Assembly: GCA_017634975.1 (NCBI GenBank)
Contig: JAGBMJ010000071.1
Span: forward strand, 1-57,681
Source of the DNA: Lachnospiraceae bacterium
GTDB taxonomy: Bacteria; Bacillota; Clostridia; Lachnospirales; Lachnospiraceae
DNA: 57,681 nt
Direction: 5' to 3'
Part shown: piece by piece, positions 46,644 to 55,771 of the stretch
Layout of the letters: every line of letters starts with the position of its first letter
Numbering within the stretch: position 1 is the stretch's first letter
Made by a program: the position numbers and the translations under genes
The notes under the pieces: generated by a model
Databases searched by the model: none
Seen by the model: only the letters and a program-made list of their open reading frames with translations
Told to the model about the DNA's origin: nothing

Positions 46644-46669
46644 ATTTCCCCCCGGAAGCGGGGGGAATC
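46644..46669. repeat. GC-rich hairpin between the permease gene and GH53
   Basis: Stem GATTCCCCCC / GGGGGGAAATC-type around GCTTCC, related to the family A hairpin. It has no strong T tract and may weaken but not stop readthrough. Confidence 0.55.
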
Positions 46670-46689
46670 CTCGAAAACTGTTCGGATCG

Positions 46690-47733
46690 TTATCCTTTGG
46701 TCGAACCGCTGGTCACACCCTCCACATAGTACTTCTGCATGATGATAAACAGAACGGAGATCGGTATGGAGATGATCAGACCGCCTGCGCAGAATGCCGC
46801 GAAGTTGGTATGGATCAATGTCTTATCCAGCATATTGTACAGACCGATCGCTACCGTCCAGTCTTTGGAGATACCGGAATTGAGCATCAGTCTTGCAAAT
46901 ACGAAATCGCTCCACGGTGCCAGAAATGCCGAAATGATCTGGTATACGATGATCGGCTTGCATAACGGCATCATCACCCGGAAAAAGATCTGCAGTTCAT
47001 TGGCGCCCTCGATCCTGGCCGCCTCACGCATCGAGACCGGAATGGTATCCATAAAACCTTTGACGATCAGATAACCCAGACCGGAGCCGGCTGAGTACAC
47101 CACGATCATACCGATATGGCTGTTCGTCAGACCGATGGACTTCATAATGAAGTACACCGCGATCATGGAAAGCACACCGGGGAACATTCCCAATATCATC
47201 GAAAAACGGATCATTCCCTGACGCCCCGGGAAACGCATACAGCTGAATGCATAACTCACCATCAGAATAAATGCAGTAGAGATCGCACAACTGAATACCG
47301 CGATGATCAGCGTATTCAGAAACCATCTGCCATACTGCAATACGGAATCCGGATGGAACAACACACGGCTGAAATTGGCAAGTGTCCATTTTTCCGGGAA
47401 GAACCGCGTATAACTGATACCCGGATCGGCACTGAATGCCGTGACGATCAGCCAGAGGATCGGGATCAGCCAGAATGCCGCCAAAAATGCAAGCAGCAAA
47501 TTCTTAATGATGCTGAAGATCAGCTCTTTTTTCTTCATTCCCATACGGTGTTCCGATTCACGGCTCACACTTATCCCGGGTTTTGCTGCCATCTCTGTCC
47601 CCATCGTTTTCACAGCGTTGCCGTCAGGTGCACCGTCAGCAGCCCGCATCGTTTCATCTTCTTTTTTTTCGGGAAACAATTCGGATATCTCCCGTAAATC
47701 ATCGGTGGAATTGTTTTTCTTCTCATCCATCAT
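46690..47733 (-). CDS. ABC sugar permease, MalG/GanQ type
   Basis: A 347-aa inner-membrane permease with about six helices after a long hydrophilic N-terminus (about 75 residues, unusual for MalG). The ATPase contact loop is EAARIEGANELQIFFRVMMP. It pairs with the MalF-type permease, whose stop it overlaps by 4 bases. It should import galacto-oligosaccharides from GH53. The C-terminal GVTSGSTKG is typical of the MalG group. No ATPase gene is in the operon; a shared MsiK-type ATPase elsewhere is likely. Confidence 0.93.
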   Translation of the reverse strand: MMDEKKNNSTDDLREISELFPEKKEDETMRAADGAPDGNAVKTMGTEMAAKPGISVSRESEHRMGMKKKELIFSIIKNLLLAFLAAFWLIPILWLIVTAFSADPGISYTRFFPEKWTLANFSRVLFHPDSVLQYGRWFLNTLIIAVFSCAISTAFILMVSYAFSCMRFPGRQGMIRFSMILGMFPGVLSMIAVYFIMKSIGLTNSHIGMIVVYSAGSGLGYLIVKGFMDTIPVSMREAARIEGANELQIFFRVMMPLCKPIIVYQIISAFLAPWSDFVFARLMLNSGISKDWTVAIGLYNMLDKTLIHTNFAAFCAGGLIISIPISVLFIIMQKYYVEGVTSGSTKG

Positions 47734-49211
47734 ATCTGGTAATCCTCCTCTCTGCCACCTGCCATCAGTTTGGAATAGGATACCAGTGTAAATATCACAC
47801 AGATGATAAATACGATGATACCGATCACGGAGGCCATCTTATAATTATAATACTCATTCGTCAGACGGAACAGCCAGGTCACCAGCAGGTCCACTTCCTT
47901 TGCGTTGGAATTTGCCAGCATCTGATCGGTCGTCGTATACACATCCTGCGTCAGCAGATAGATCACATTAAAGTTATTGATGTTGCGTACAAAATCTGTG
48001 ATCAGCGCCGGCCCCTGTACCACCAGGATATACGGGATCGTGATCTTCCAGAAGATCTGGCCTCGGCTTGCGCCGTCAATGCGTGCGCTCTCCACCTGAT
48101 CCTGCGGAGCATTCATCAATACACCGGTAGCGATCAGCATCTGATACGGGATACCGACCCAGATATTGATCAGTACGATCATTACCTTTGCCCACCCTTT
48201 GCTGGTCAGAAACGGAATATATTGCATATTGGCACCAAGCAGACCGATGCTCTTAAAGAAATCCGTGATCCCTGCATTTGCAAAAAGGGTGTTTACGATA
48301 CCGTCATCACGGAAGAAATTCCGGACCAGGATCAGCGTTACAAACTGTGGAACCGCGATCGCGATAACAAACAGGGATCGCCACATTTTGGGAAATTTCA
48401 CACCCTTGGAGTTGATGATAACCGCCAGTACGATACCACCGATAAAGTTGGTAAAGGTAGCAAGTACAGCCCACACCAGTGTCCAGCTTAAGACTTTTCC
48501 AAAAGCATAACCGAAGGTGATCGTCATACCGCCGGAACTGAACAGCGTTTTAAAGTTTTCAAATCCTACCCAGGTAAACAGTGCTGCCGGCGGCATATGA
48601 TTCTGATCGTAATTGGTAAACGCGATCGCGACCAGTACCAGGATCGGCAGGATGTTCATCAATACGATCCCGATCGTCGGAAGTGTCAGAAGTGTGATGT
48701 GAAACTTCTTTCCTACCATTTCCGCGATGTCTTCCAGGATATTATTGACATGCTTTCCGATCCATGCATCTTTTTCCAGCTGATAAGCCGCCTTCATATT
48801 ATGGATGTAATACATCACAAAAACCACCAGCAGGAAAAGCGATATCATGCTGTGGATCAAGATCAAAAAGGAATTATCATATTGATTCGTTGTCTGCTGC
48901 ATCGTGATCGGATCAAAAGTCTGCTCCATCTTTACGGTTCCCAGCGTTCCGAACTTTTCCAGATACGGAAGGGAGTATACCGCAAACACAATGAAATACA
49001 TGATCTGGATCAGTGTAATCAGAATGCCTTTAACATATTGTTTTCTGGCCATAAATCCCGCGCCCATAACGATCAGCGATGCGCGGGTGCCCCAGTCGCC
49101 CTTGTTTACTGCGGTTCCGAACTCGGCAAAATACTTTCGGAAACCTTCTTTGACCTCTTTCCACAGGTCTCTTTTTTCAACTTCTTCTGTCTTTTTCTTC
49201 TTCTTCGCCAT
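47730..49211 (-). CDS. ABC sugar permease, MalF/GanP type
   Basis: A 493-aa permease with about eight helices, a long periplasm-facing loop region and the EAA loop ESARIDGASRGQIFWKITIP. It has the extended N-terminus of MalF-like proteins. It follows the solute-binding protein gene after a terminator-like hairpin, which may set lower permease levels. Confidence 0.93.
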   Translation of the reverse strand: MAKKKKKTEEVEKRDLWKEVKEGFRKYFAEFGTAVNKGDWGTRASLIVMGAGFMARKQYVKGILITLIQIMYFIVFAVYSLPYLEKFGTLGTVKMEQTFDPITMQQTTNQYDNSFLILIHSMISLFLLVVFVMYYIHNMKAAYQLEKDAWIGKHVNNILEDIAEMVGKKFHITLLTLPTIGIVLMNILPILVLVAIAFTNYDQNHMPPAALFTWVGFENFKTLFSSGGMTITFGYAFGKVLSWTLVWAVLATFTNFIGGIVLAVIINSKGVKFPKMWRSLFVIAIAVPQFVTLILVRNFFRDDGIVNTLFANAGITDFFKSIGLLGANMQYIPFLTSKGWAKVMIVLINIWVGIPYQMLIATGVLMNAPQDQVESARIDGASRGQIFWKITIPYILVVQGPALITDFVRNINNFNVIYLLTQDVYTTTDQMLANSNAKEVDLLVTWLFRLTNEYYNYKMASVIGIIVFIICVIFTLVSYSKLMAGGREEDYQI

Positions 49212-49311
49212 AATTCACCTCTTCAGTCACCGATCGTAACCATTCATAATTCCCCGTAAAACAACCGTTTTTTTCTGGCTATTCCGGATGGTTACCACAG
49301 ATTTACGGTGT

Positions 49312-49353
49312 AAAAAACCCCATACGCCTTCCGTATGTAAAGCATATGGGGTT
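49312..49353 (-). terminator. Partial terminator between the binding protein and permease genes
   Basis: Minus strand stem AACCCCATATGC / GCGTATGGGGTT followed by TTTTTT. Such hairpins usually let some transcription pass to the permease genes. Confidence 0.8.
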
Positions 49354-49374
49354 CCAAAAAACGTTCCGCTTCGC

Positions 49375-50727
49375 TTAGTTGCCGGCCGGTGCGTTGATAC
49401 CTTCTACTGCATTATCCAGCAGGGTCTGTACATCGGTTCCATCCGGATTGCCGTTGCCGATGATCTCACCGAGAGATTTTGCCGGATCCCAGAAGTTGCC
49501 GCCGATACGCTGCGGTGTAGCATATTCTGCCTGTGCTGCGATGGCTGCGATCGCCGGATCTGCCTTCACGGCATCGGAAGATGCTGCCTTGATGTTTGCC
49601 GGTCCAAGGCCGCGGGCTTCAAATCTTGCTACCTGGCTCTCTTCGTTGGTCAGGTACTCTGCCAGCAGCATAGACCAGCCTACGAATTCCGAGTGCGGAT
49701 TTACACCGATCAGCTTGTAACCTGCGAAAGAACTCATCTGATACTCTTTGCCGCCTGCGGTAAATGTCGGGAGCTTCGCTGCGCCGTAATCATCTCCCAG
49801 CGCCTCAGAGATCGAAGATGCACTCCAGGTACCGTTGACGATTGCCGCATACTTGCCGTCTTTCATATTGGAAACTGCCGACGCATCATCTGCTGCCTTT
49901 ACAAAAGCCCCTGTATCAACATATCCGATGAGTGCATTTGCGATATCCACACCTACACCCTCGTTCCAGTTACATTCATTGGTTGCACCGTCCGCAGACA
50001 GCCTCGCATACAGATCGGTTCCCTGCGCTGAAAAGAATCCGAACAGATACCATGCATTTGCCAGCTCAAATCCGATCTGGGTATTCTTCTCATTTGCCAC
50101 TTCGATCATCTTGTCCAGACTCTTGATATCGTCATCACTGAATACGCTCTTGTTGTAGTACAGGAAATATCCGTTGTCTGCGGTCATCGGATATGCGTAT
50201 ACCTTTCCGTTTACGGTAGCTGCCGCTACGGAACCGGCAACATTTTCTTTGGATACATCATAGGTATAAGCCGCCGCCACCTCCTGCAGCGCGCCTGCGT
50301 TTACCAGATCGCTGATCTGATCATCCGCAAATGCGAATACGTCAGCCGCTGCCGTCGGGTCGGACAATACATTATCCTTTGCGGTAGACTCGGAGCAAGC
50401 GCCCAGCTGGATGTCGAATGTCACATCCGGATACTGCGCCTTGAACTGGTCGATCAGCTTCTTGGTCAGATCCTGATCCTCCTCAGATGCCCATACCGTC
50501 AGTTTCACCGGGCCGGTAGTCGCCGCGATCAGGTTGCCCACTGCAGATTCATCTGCCTTTGCCACCTCTACGACCGGCTCCTCTCCCGGAGTTGCCACTG
50601 CATCCGCTGCCGGAGTCGTCTCCGGAGCTGTCGGCGGAGTCTGCGGCTGCGGCTGTGAACCGCACCCTGCAAGTGCTGCAGTCATCATCATAGCAGACAT
50701 CGCAAGTGCAATCGCTCTCTTTTTCAT
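49375..50727 (-). CDS. ABC sugar-binding lipoprotein, MalE/GanS type
   Basis: A 450-aa extracellular solute-binding protein of family 1. Signal peptide and lipobox ALAGC (Cys22), a Pro/Thr/Ala linker to about residue 65, then a two-lobe binding fold starting VKLTVWASEEDQD. The ATG at 50727 follows AAGGAGG; the upstream in-frame extension runs through the promoter leader and is rejected. It captures the galactan oligosaccharides and is the first gene of the operon. Confidence 0.93.
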   Translation of the reverse strand: MKKRAIALAMSAMMMTAALAGCGSQPQPQTPPTAPETTPAADAVATPGEEPVVEVAKADESAVGNLIAATTGPVKLTVWASEEDQDLTKKLIDQFKAQYPDVTFDIQLGACSESTAKDNVLSDPTAAADVFAFADDQISDLVNAGALQEVAAAYTYDVSKENVAGSVAAATVNGKVYAYPMTADNGYFLYYNKSVFSDDDIKSLDKMIEVANEKNTQIGFELANAWYLFGFFSAQGTDLYARLSADGATNECNWNEGVGVDIANALIGYVDTGAFVKAADDASAVSNMKDGKYAAIVNGTWSASSISEALGDDYGAAKLPTFTAGGKEYQMSSFAGYKLIGVNPHSEFVGWSMLLAEYLTNEESQVARFEARGLGPANIKAASSDAVKADPAIAAIAAQAEYATPQRIGGNFWDPAKSLGEIIGNGNPDGTDVQTLLDNAVEGINAPAGN

Positions 50728-50822
50728 CTTTTTTCCTCCTTGTTTTGATATTAACTTTTCAGAACCCTTCCGGTTCTTTCTGTTACGTTCTAAACGTTTT
50801 GTTCTTCCTGATGCGTGCTTGC

Positions 50823-50834
50823 GCAATCGGTTGC
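50823..50834. promoter_or_regulatory. LacI-type operator 1, downstream of the galactan promoter
   Basis: GCAATCGGTTGC (minus: GCAACCGATTGC), an imperfect palindrome centred on CG as in LacI-family sites. It lies about 10-22 bases past the -10 box of the binding protein gene, so a bound repressor would block early elongation or initiation. Confidence 0.8.
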
Positions 50835-50844
50835 TCATAAGTTG

Positions 50845-50873
50845 ATAGTAGCATTTTGGCGTTTCTTTGTCAA
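50845..50873 (-). promoter_or_regulatory. Promoter of the galactan operon
   Basis: Minus strand: consensus -35 TTGACA (50868-50873), 17-base spacer, -10 TACTAT (50845-50850). The leader is about 110 bases. Confidence 0.8.
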
Positions 50874-50938
50874 ACAGGAAGTTGTAGGTGTTTCTTACAA
50901 TTATAGGTCCGGATTTTTCAGCAATTTAGATAAAACAC

Positions 50939-51922
50939 TCATAGTGTAGACGCCTTCAGCATTACTTCATATCCCAGCAGCTGCCGCGGTTCCGTGGTTT
51001 CACCTGCGATCATAGCCAACAGCGTTCTGCATGCCGTTGCCCCCAGTGCCTTCGGATCATACAAAAGAGACGTGATCGCCGGCTGGCTGTCTTCGATCAG
51101 GGAGCTGTGATAAAACGAAGCAACCCGCACCCCGGAAGGGATCGGCACCCCGTCTCTTCTCAGTTTACCGAGCACGATATAACAGATCCGGTCATCCTCG
51201 CAGACAATGCAATCCGTCTTGGAGCGCAGCGCATCTTCCACCGCCTGTTCAATCTCTTCTGTCCTCTCGCAATTCATGTACACTGTGGTACTCACACCAT
51301 CCATACCTTCTTCAAAGCCCCGGCGTCTGGCCTGTGTTACCACTTTATTCTCCGCTCCTGCGATCAGTACCGACGAGCGTATCCCCTTCAGCTTCAGGAT
51401 GGAAGCCAGTTCCCTGCATGCATTTCTATGGTCGTGATCTACCTGCACGACATTTTTTTCATCGGTACTGCCGACCGTCACAAACGGAATACCGCTTTTT
51501 TTCAGCGCCCGGATCGCAGGATCCTGTGTCAGCGTCTGCCCCAGGATCACGCCATCCACTTTTTGATTGTCCAAAACGCGCAACAGGCCACCGATATTAT
51601 GATCAAAGATGGTGGTGATCAGCAGATCGTAATCCGCCTGTGTTGCCACATCGATCACGCCGAGCATACACTGCTGAAAAAATGAAAGCGCCGTCATTTC
51701 ACTGTCTCCCGGCACCACCCAGCCGATATTATAAGTCCTGGATTGCGCAAGTCCCCTGGCCATCAGATTCGGCTTATAGTTATTCTTCTCAATAAAATCC
51801 AGTACGCGCCTGCGTGTTGTTTCGCTGATACGCCCCTTCCCCGAGATCGATCGAGATACCGTAGTCTTGGAGACCCCCAGTTCTCTGGCGATATCATCAA
51901 TTGTCAGGTTTTCATTCGTCAT
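50939..51922 (-). CDS. LacI-family transcription regulator
   Basis: A 327-aa regulator. The HTH and hinge (LTIDDIARELGVSKTTVSRSISGKGRISETT...NYKPNLMARGL) occupy residues 5-60, and a periplasmic-binding-protein-like effector domain follows. Matching operators flank its own promoter and that of the galactan operon, so it most likely represses both until a galactan-derived sugar binds. The effector is inferred. Confidence 0.93.
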   Translation of the reverse strand: MTNENLTIDDIARELGVSKTTVSRSISGKGRISETTRRRVLDFIEKNNYKPNLMARGLAQSRTYNIGWVVPGDSEMTALSFFQQCMLGVIDVATQADYDLLITTIFDHNIGGLLRVLDNQKVDGVILGQTLTQDPAIRALKKSGIPFVTVGSTDEKNVVQVDHDHRNACRELASILKLKGIRSSVLIAGAENKVVTQARRRGFEEGMDGVSTTVYMNCERTEEIEQAVEDALRSKTDCIVCEDDRICYIVLGKLRRDGVPIPSGVRVASFYHSSLIEDSQPAITSLLYDPKALGATACRTLLAMIAGETTEPRQLLGYEVMLKASTL

Positions 51923-51953
51923 TGTCTTTTCCGAAACCTCTCCTTTCCTCTGC

Positions 51954-51965
51954 GCAAACGGTTGC
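51954..51965. promoter_or_regulatory. LacI-type operator 2 at the lacI-family promoter
   Basis: GCAAACGGTTGC, with the same context TGCGCAA..CGGTTGCTC as operator 1. It lies just after the -10 box, indicating autoregulation. Confidence 0.8.
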
Positions 51966-51973
51966 TCGATTTC

Positions 51974-52002
51974 ACTATAATGAAATCACCACCCCTTGTC
52001 AA
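51974..52002 (-). promoter_or_regulatory. Promoter of the LacI-family gene
   Basis: Minus strand: consensus -35 TTGACA (51997-52002), 17-base spacer, -10 TATAGT (51974-51979). Confidence 0.8.
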
Positions 52003-52053
52003 GCCCCAACGAATCAGGGGGACGTTTCTGTGGCCCGCAATTGAATAGTCTTT

Positions 52054-52121
52054 GAGGACAAGGGGACGGTCCTTTTGTCCTCATGAATTTATGAGGACAG
52101 AAGGACCGTCCCCTTGTCCTC
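52054..52121. repeat. 68-bp near-perfect palindrome, family B-like
   Basis: Arms of 31 bases starting GAGGACAAGGGGACGG, one wobble difference, 6-base loop GAATTT. It lies between divergent genes, so it is not a terminator for an annotated gene. A partial GGGGGACG piece at 52016-52026 precedes it. GGGACGG-core palindromes of this kind are common across Firmicutes. Confidence 0.8.
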
Positions 52122-52167
52122 ATGATCTCCCCGCTAAACATGAATTTATCAGTCAGAAACAGTCGGA

Positions 52168-52196
52168 TTGAATAATATTTATGAAAGTAATATAAT
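52168..52196 (+). promoter_or_regulatory. Promoter of the membrane protein-LigB/AMMECR1 operon
   Basis: Plus strand: -35 TTGAAT (52168-52173), 17-base spacer, consensus -10 TATAAT (52191-52196). Confidence 0.75.
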
Positions 52197-52243
52197 CATA
52201 GGGAAGAATTTACAGAATTATAAGAAATAAAGGGTGTACCAAA

Positions 52244-52978
52244 ATGAAAGCAAGTAAAAAATTTATCTATTATATGGTGAAGCTCGTGTTCCGCGTCCTG
52301 ATCGTCTGCGGCAGTATTTATATGTACCTGTTCCACAAGCAATGGATGACGGACCTGTTGACCAAGCCGATCGGATTCGGTGTCGCACCGCTGCATGTCC
52401 TGTGGGCCATTTTTATGGGGATCATGCTGATGCATATCTTCCCGGTCAAAACTGCACTGCGGACGATGGCGATCCTGAAAGCAAAAGAAGAAACCTACCA
52501 GCCAGTCGAAAACTACTCGGAGTATGAGCTGCTGAAATTTGTCCAAAAACAGAACCGGGCTGCATGGACCGTAATGCTCGTCTGGCTCTGCTTCAATGCT
52601 TTTTGGGCGATACTGTATCTGTTCGGCGTGATCGCAGAAGCAGAGCTGCTGATGCTTACCGTATTTTTCTTTCTCTGCGATTACATCTGCATCCTTTTTT
52701 TCTGTCCGTTCCAGACCTTTATTATGCGAAACAAATGCTGCGTCAACTGCCGCATCTATGACTGGGGACATTTCATGATGTTTACGCCGATGCTGTTCAT
52801 CAAGAATTTTTTCAGCTGGAGCCTGTTCTTTACTTCACTGGTGGTACTGATCAAATGGGAGATCGTATACGCTATGCATCCGGAACGGTTCTGGGAAGGC
52901 TCCAACAAGATCCTGCAATGTGCGAACTGCAAGGATCGTACCTGCCGGATCAAAAAGCTGCGCACAAAAGAAAAATAA
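52244..52978 (+). CDS. Polytopic membrane protein with cytosolic Cys motifs
   Basis: A 244-aa protein with about five membrane helices (near 10-30, 48-68, 108-128, 132-155, 182-205). Two Cys clusters, CCVNC (about 168) and CANCKDRTC (about 227-235), lie near the C-terminal half and could bind a metal or cluster. No family name recognised. The ATG follows AAAGGG. The LigB-AMMECR1 gene starts 30 bases later, so the two are likely to work together. Confidence 0.7.
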   Translation: MKASKKFIYYMVKLVFRVLIVCGSIYMYLFHKQWMTDLLTKPIGFGVAPLHVLWAIFMGIMLMHIFPVKTALRTMAILKAKEETYQPVENYSEYELLKFVQKQNRAAWTVMLVWLCFNAFWAILYLFGVIAEAELLMLTVFFFLCDYICILFFCPFQTFIMRNKCCVNCRIYDWGHFMMFTPMLFIKNFFSWSLFFTSLVVLIKWEIVYAMHPERFWEGSNKILQCANCKDRTCRIKKLRTKEK

Positions 52979-53008
52979 AGAACTGCAGATTCAGAAGGGA
53001 GAGTGCAT

Positions 53009-54457
53009 ATGGCAGATAAGGATTTTCCGATCGTCGGCGCCTTTATGGTACCGCATCCCCCCATCATCCTGCCGGAAGTGGGACACGGGGAAGAAAAAAA
53101 GATCCGGGCTACAGCGGCGGCTTATGAGCAGGTCGCAGATGCGGTGGCAAAGCTGCGTCCCGATACCATTGTGATCTCCAGCCCGCATACCATTATGTAC
53201 TCTGACTATTTTCATATTTCTCCCGGCGTACATGCACACGGTACCATGTCCCGTTTCGGTGCGCCGCAGGTGGAGTTTTCACTCGATTACGATTCGTCTC
53301 TGGCCGATACGCTGGCTGTGATGGCCGGTATGGAAGGCCTGCGCGCAGGTACGGAAGGCGAACGCGAAAAGGAACTGGATCACGGTGTGATGGTCCCCCT
53401 GTATTTCATCATGCGCAAATATTCTGAATTCCGTCTGCTGCGTGTCGGTCTGTCCGGACAGTCTCTGAATGAACATTATCGTCTGGGGCAGCTGATCACC
53501 CGGGCTGCTTCCGAACTCGGACGCCGCATCGTCTATATCGCCAGTGGTGATCTGTCACACAAGATGAGAGAGGATGGTCCTTACGGATTTGCCCCGGAAG
53601 GTCCGCAATACGATGATCGTATCATGCAGGTGATGGGAAGCAGCAATTTTGCGGAACTGTTTGATTTTGATGAAGATTTCTGTGACCGCGCCGCAGAATG
53701 CGGGCACCGCTCTTTTGTAATGATGGCAGGTGCACTGGACGGCCGCGCCGTGACTGCCGAAGCTCTGGTACACGAAGCAACCTTCGGTGTCGGTTACGGC
53801 ATCTGTACCTTTCAGATTGGAGAAGCCGATGCGGACCGTCAGTTTTTGAAAAAACGGAACGATCTGAGAAAAGAAGAGATTGCAAAGCAGCATGCCGCGC
53901 AGGATCCCTGGGTACGGATCGCGCGTGCATCTTTGGAGAGTTTTGTATGCGGCGGCTTACGTCTCGATGATGTGAACGCTGCCGTAGAACAGGCATTGAA
54001 CGAAAGCAATGCAAAGGATCCGGAGGAGATTCGCGAACAGCTGCTGCAGAAACGTGCCGGTGCTTTTGTCTCACTGCATAAAGACGGACAGCTGCGCGGA
54101 TGCATTGGCACGATCCTGCCGGTTACCGGAAGCGTTGCCGAAGAACTGATCCGCAATGCAGTGAGTGCTGCTACCGAGGATCCCCGCTTCTCTCCGGTCA
54201 AACCGGAGGAAGTACCGTTTTTGGAATACAGTGTGGATGTGCTCGGGGAACCGGAAGCTATCGAAAGCAAAGAACAATTGGATGTCAAACGTTACGGCGT
54301 GCTCGTGACCAGCGGATATAAACGCGGGCTGCTCCTGCCGGATCTGGATGGTGTGGATACGGTCGAAGAACAGATTGCGATCGCCAGCCGCAAAGCAGGG
54401 ATCCGTCCTGGAGAACCGGTCACGCTGCAGCGTTTTGAGGTGATCCGGCACCATTGA
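53009..54457 (+). CDS. LigB-like and AMMECR1 domain fusion (AmmeMemoRadiSam system protein A type)
   Basis: A 482-aa protein. The N-terminal part (about 1-270) matches class III extradiol dioxygenase LigB/Memo-like folds (PHPPIILPEVG, VISSPHT, ELDHGVMVPLYF, YIASGDLSHK). The C-terminal part (about 295-480) is AMMECR1 (RAGAFVSLHKDGQLRGCIGT, EDPRFSPV). Such proteins usually occur with a radical SAM enzyme; none is in the window. The biochemical role is unknown. The ATG at 53009 has AAGGGAGA at 6-8 bases; the GTG two codons earlier overlaps the site. Confidence 0.88.
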   Translation: MADKDFPIVGAFMVPHPPIILPEVGHGEEKKIRATAAAYEQVADAVAKLRPDTIVISSPHTIMYSDYFHISPGVHAHGTMSRFGAPQVEFSLDYDSSLADTLAVMAGMEGLRAGTEGEREKELDHGVMVPLYFIMRKYSEFRLLRVGLSGQSLNEHYRLGQLITRAASELGRRIVYIASGDLSHKMREDGPYGFAPEGPQYDDRIMQVMGSSNFAELFDFDEDFCDRAAECGHRSFVMMAGALDGRAVTAEALVHEATFGVGYGICTFQIGEADADRQFLKKRNDLRKEEIAKQHAAQDPWVRIARASLESFVCGGLRLDDVNAAVEQALNESNAKDPEEIREQLLQKRAGAFVSLHKDGQLRGCIGTILPVTGSVAEELIRNAVSAATEDPRFSPVKPEEVPFLEYSVDVLGEPEAIESKEQLDVKRYGVLVTSGYKRGLLLPDLDGVDTVEEQIAIASRKAGIRPGEPVTLQRFEVIRHH

Positions 54458-54600
54458 ATCCCGGCCGGCTGCGAATGGCACACTCCCTGTCAATATCCAG
54501 GTGCCGGGGAACGTTTTGGGGCTCTGCTCCTGGGAGAGGCTTCATTCCTTAGCAAATCGCTCTATCCTGCATTCGTGGGTCTTCTCCTTCTCATCATAAT

Positions 54601-55503
54601 TTACACCCATAAATATAAGCCCCCTTTATAATCCCTCAAGGAATCGGAATACTTCTTCTCCTTGATCTGATCAAGGGCGCTTTCAACGCATTTATTATGT
54701 TTCAGCTCGATGACCATCGCCGGCAGATCTGCTACATACGGTATAAAGACCACATCCGCAAACCCTTTACCGGTCGTCATCTCCTTTATCACCGTATATT
54801 TATTCAGTGCATAGATATATGCCAGATATATCGCACTTTGCAGCGCATCCTCGTTATTATAACTTCGATTACTCGTCACGTGAATATGACTCTCATCCAA
54901 AGCCTTTGCAACCGCATCTTCATCACCCGCTAGCATTGACTTCAGCAATTCCTTTGATGCTTTTATGATCCGGTCCGTGATCTCCTGATCACTCATAACC
55001 GCTACTGCATTCGCCCATTCCTTTCTTATCTCAAGATTCGGGATATGACAGCTTTCCTCCGACTCGTTATATGCCAGATATCCGATATGTATAAGATAGG
55101 TAAGAGCATCATCAAGTGTGGCAAAACAATCCATTGTATTCAGATACTGGGATACATTGACCGGAACCTCTTCACCTGCGAGCATCCGTACCACGGCATC
55201 TCTGGAGCCTCTGAAGTTTTCCTCCAGCCTGTCACTGCTCACGCGATAGGACGAAGTTTTTCCCCAGTAATTCGAATACTTCTTATCTCGCATGCTTTTT
55301 ACCACCGATTCAGGATTATATATCTCGTATCCATTCTGATAATAGCCGTCATACCAGCGACGACATTCTTCATAATCCATTCCAAACTCTTTGCAAAGTT
55401 CCTTTACTTCCTCAGGAATAAAGCCCACAAATTCAGTTAAATCTTTAGCGTCAAGGATCGTGTATTCCTCAAAATTATTAAGTTTCGACTGTATCAGCTC
55501 TTC
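54601..55503 (-). pseudogene. C-terminal remnant of a DUF1703 / PD-(D/E)XK AAA-type protein
   Basis: An open frame of 301 codons encodes the C-terminal half of the family that has an AAA-like domain followed by a DUF1703 nuclease-like domain: NNFEEYTILDAKDL, WYDGYYQNGYEIYNPESVV, GYLAYNE, and the nuclease core GFADVVFIPY..AMVIELKHNK. The N-terminal ATPase part (about 230 residues) is missing, and an in-frame TGA at 55504-55506 closes the frame. A GTG at 55428 is a possible internal start but has no ribosome site. A MITE-like element begins about 100 bases upstream. Confidence 0.75.
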
Positions 55504-55605
55504 TCAGTATTGACGGCATTGTCTCAACACCATTTCGTATTCTGGCGAAATGCTCCAGCGGGGCTTCAAAAATGCTTTGTTGCCCAGGCTCCCGCTTACA
55601 CTGTA

Positions 55606-55766
55606 CTAGTGTAGCGTTTCAATCACTTCTTTACTTAAAATACCATCTTGCCGCCAGCTACTTCGTTGTCGTCAGTCAGCGTAGCCCGCTACACTTCCAT
55701 CCTCCGCCTCGCATCTGACGACAATCTGGCATTTTAACTAAAAGAGTCATTGAAACGCTACACTAG
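55606..55766. repeat. 161-bp MITE-like element with long inverted ends
   Basis: The two ends start CTAGTGTAGCGTTTCAAT and stay alignable for about 60 bases as inverted copies, roughly three quarters identical. Inside, TTGTCGTCAG and CTGACGACAA also pair. No coding capacity. It lies upstream of the truncated DUF1703-type gene. Confidence 0.75.
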
Positions 55767-55771
55767 ATTTC

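Noticed and set aside
50728-50838. N-terminal extension of the sugar-binding lipoprotein
   Set aside because: It would place 37 basic residues before a normal signal peptide and overlap the operator and leader.
52054-52121. Long palindrome considered as a terminator for the LacI-family or membrane protein gene
   Set aside because: It lies upstream of both divergent genes, so neither transcript would end there; kept as a repeat.
54458-54600. Gap after the LigB-AMMECR1 gene checked for an RNA gene or terminator
   Set aside because: No tRNA fold, strong hairpin with T tract, or open frame found.
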